This document shows, piece by piece, positions 62,501 to 64,000 of a DNA stretch of 64,000 nucleotides (positions within the stretch are counted from its first letter, which is position 1; every line of letters starts with the position of its first letter). Below the pieces are notes generated by a model, which had not been told where the DNA came from, did not search any database, and worked only from the letters and a program-made list of their open reading frames with translations. The stretch is taken from positions 558,001 to 622,000 of the forward strand of contig NZ_AP017655.1 of NCBI RefSeq assembly GCF_002355855.1, given 5' to 3'. This stretch comes from Sphingobium cloacae. Its GTDB lineage: Bacteria; Pseudomonadota; Alphaproteobacteria; Sphingomonadales; Sphingomonadaceae. The translations under genes were made by a program, and so were the position numbers.

Positions 62501-63700
62501 TCAGTCCGCGCTGTCCAATGTGAAGTGAAAGGCCGTTCCGCCCCATGGGGACGGCGTTGCCCAGATGCGTCCGCCATGCCCTTCGATGATCGTCTGGCTA
62601 ATGGAGAGGCCCAGTCCCATGCCCGACGCCTTCGTCGTCGCGAACGGCATGAAGAGCGTGCGCGACATATCGGGGTCCAGCCCCGGCCCGCTGTCGGCGA
62701 TGACGACCTCCACCCGGCCTTCGTCGGCGGGGGCGGCGGAAAGGCGCAGGATGCGGACGGGGGAATCGGCCATCGCCTCCACGGCGTTCTTGGTCAGGTT
62801 GATGACGACCTGCTGCAACTGCACGCGGTTGACCAGCACCTTGTCCACCGCCTTGTCGACGCTGATGTCCATGTCGATGCCGCGGCTGTCCATGCCGATG
62901 AAGGCCAGCGCCGCGCCTTCGGCCAGGAGGCCGCGCAGCGGTTCGGGCTGGCGCATCGTTTCGCCGCGTTTGATGAACTCCCGCAACGACCGGATGATTT
63001 CTCCCGCGCGAAGCGCCTGCGCCGCGCTTTCGGCCATCGCCTCGCGCAGCATCTCGCGATCCACCGGCCCGTCCATGTCCAGCAGGTCGCGTCCCGCCTC
63101 CAGATAATTGGCGATGGCGGTCAGCGGCTGGTTGAGTTCATGGGCGAGGGTCGAGGCCAATGTCCCCATCGCCGTGACGCGGGAGGCATGGGCCAGTTCG
63201 GCCTGCAAATCCGCGACGCGCCGTTCGGCCTGCTGTCGTTCGGTCAGGTCGCGGATGAAGCCGGTGAACAGGCGCCTGCGCCCGTCATGGACTTCGCCCA
63301 CGGACAGTTCGATGGGAAAGGTCGACCCGTCCCGCCGCCGCGCGCTGGTCAGGCGGCCGATGCCGATGATGCGCTTTTCGCCGGTCTTGAGATAGCGGTC
63401 GATATAGCCGTCATGCCTTTCCCGGTCGGGAGAGGGCATCAGCATCGAGATATTCTCGCCCAGAACGTCGCTTTCGGCATATTGGAACATGCGCTGGGCC
63501 GCGGCGCTGAAGGATATGATATGGCCGGCCATGTCGATCACGATCAGCGCGTCGGGCACCGTCGCCAGGATCGATCCCAGCAACGCCTGTTCCAGGCTAT
63601 GCTCGCGCGCGCTCAAGCCTTCGGTTTCGTCGTCCGTGACAGCCATCATGCCTTCATGCCGTTTCCCGCCCATGCCAGCAAGACCGGCAAGATGTCCCAT
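62501..63700 (-). CDS. fixL: Oxygen-sensing heme-PAS histidine kinase FixL
   Basis: The 399-residue soluble kinase has one PAS domain with the heme ligand H96 in [11 protein letters not shown] and the O2-pocket arginine R116 in KRIIGIGR, 20 residues later, exactly the spacing of Bradyrhizobium FixL His200 and Arg220. R102 (Arg206 position) is also kept. The dimerisation helix has the phospho-acceptor H187 in [16 protein letters not shown], and the ATPase domain shows [19 protein letters not shown] and GMGLGLSIS. No membrane span is seen. GGGAGG lies 11 bases upstream of the ATG at 63700; 63649 is an alternative. Confidence 0.92.
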   Translation of the reverse strand: MGHLAGLAGMGGKRHEGMMAVTDDETEGLSAREHSLEQALLGSILATVPDALIVIDMAGHIISFSAAAQRMFQYAESDVLGENISMLMPSPDRERHDGYIDRYLKTGEKRIIGIGRLTSARRRDGSTFPIELSVGEVHDGRRRLFTGFIRDLTERQQAERRVADLQAELAHASRVTAMGTLASTLAHELNQPLTAIANYLEAGRDLLDMDGPVDREMLREAMAESAAQALRAGEIIRSLREFIKRGETMRQPEPLRGLLAEGAALAFIGMDSRGIDMDISVDKAVDKVLVNRVQLQQVVINLTKNAVEAMADSPVRILRLSAAPADEGRVEVVIADSGPGLDPDMSRTLFMPFATTKASGMGLGLSISQTIIEGHGGRIWATPSPWGGTAFHFTLDSAD

Positions 63701-63798
63701 GCGTCGGATACCCTCCCATGGCTATGCTCGCGCGCGGGGCCGGGCCATCCGGGATAGTCCGTATAGCCTTTTCCGTCGGGGAATCGGATGGGAGGGGG

Positions 63799-64000
63799 AT
63801 GACGTGGACGACGATACGCCTTGAACTTGCCCGCACTCCCGCGTTTCCCAGAGGATCAGCCGCCCGCAGCTATGTGCTGCGCTTGCCGCTCACTGGGGAT
63901 GGCGTGGTGGACGAGAAGGAATATCGCAGTCATCCCGAACTCGCGACCGTGCGGCGGTTCTGGCCGAACGAGCCGGACAAGCGCGGGAGCCTGTTGCGCA
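63799..64000 (+). CDS. Hypothetical protein (partial, runs off the right edge)
   Basis: An open frame of 67 codons starts at ATG 63799 after a purine-rich GGGAGGGGG and continues past the end of the window. It begins MTWTTIRLELARTPAFPRGS and has the segment ATVRRFWPNEPDKRGSL. Divergent from fixL with a 98-bp gap. No function can be assigned; it looks genuine by its ribosome site and lack of stops, but is too short to be sure. Confidence 0.6.
   Translation, partial: MTWTTIRLELARTPAFPRGSAARSYVLRLPLTGDGVVDEKEYRSHPELATVRRFWPNEPDKRGSLLR

Overview
The window is GC-rich, densely packed alphaproteobacterial chromosome and most resembles a sphingomonad such as Sphingobium or Sphingomonas. Supporting markers are GcrA and ChpT (alphaproteobacterial cell-cycle regulators), RpoH, a glnB-glnA pair, a FixLJ-Fnr-ccoNOQPGHIS hypoxia block, a large exopolysaccharide (EPS) locus, and scattered sphingomonad-type CCGTTCGGGCTGAGC repeats. 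No rRNA, tRNA, insertion sequence, CRISPR array or prophage was seen.

Layout. 1-9.3 kb is housekeeping: the tail of an acetyl-CoA hydrolase/transferase, recO, leuB, metZ, apaG with a LysR regulator, a SnoaL-like protein, then on the minus strand a beta-lactamase-like serine hydrolase coupled to parE, and gcrA. 9.4-15.7 kb (plus strand) has an orphan ABC-2 permease and a small EPS/capsule set: wecB, wecC, a Wza-type lipoprotein and a Wzc-type tyrosine kinase. 16-23.2 kb is housekeeping and regulation: rpoH, rluD, a JAMM protease, chpT, glnA, glnB, map and a cinA-type gene. 23.4-42.5 kb is the main EPS locus: ugd on the plus strand, then about 17 minus-strand genes, many overlapping by 4 bp. 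These encode a priming sugar transferase flanked by two tiny related membrane proteins, an outer-membrane barrel, a Wza-type export protein, an ExeA-like AAA ATPase, a chain-length protein, a BY-kinase-like protein with a destroyed P-loop, a WecG/TagA transferase, a Wzx flippase, a Wzy/ligase, four GT2 enzymes, a Tat-exported GH10 glycanase and an acyltransferase.

42.6-48.6 kb is a leucine/isovalerate catabolic operon (acyl-CoA dehydrogenase, both carboxylase subunits, a MaoC hydratase) with a divergent LysR regulator. 48.6-53 kb has a TonB-dependent receptor preceded by a strong palindrome, a ModE-like regulator and an aldehyde dehydrogenase. 53-64 kb is the complete cbb3 oxidase structural and maturation block, including ccoQ and ccoS. 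It lies downstream of an Fe-S type Fnr regulator and FixJ/FixL; FixL keeps the heme-ligand histidine and the O2-pocket arginine.

How the genes work together. Ugd, WecB and WecC supply UDP-uronic acids. The priming transferase, GT2 and WecG-type enzymes build the repeat unit, Wzx and Wzy flip and polymerise it, and the chain-length/kinase/ATPase/Wza/barrel set controls and exports the chain, with the GH10 enzyme as a probable periplasmic trimming enzyme. FixL senses O2, FixJ probably activates fnr and the cco genes, and these make the high-affinity oxidase. The least explained parts are the EPS assembly module (exosortase-locus-like parts without an exosortase, a pseudo-kinase, twin micro-membrane proteins) and the TonB receptor with its ModE-like palindrome.
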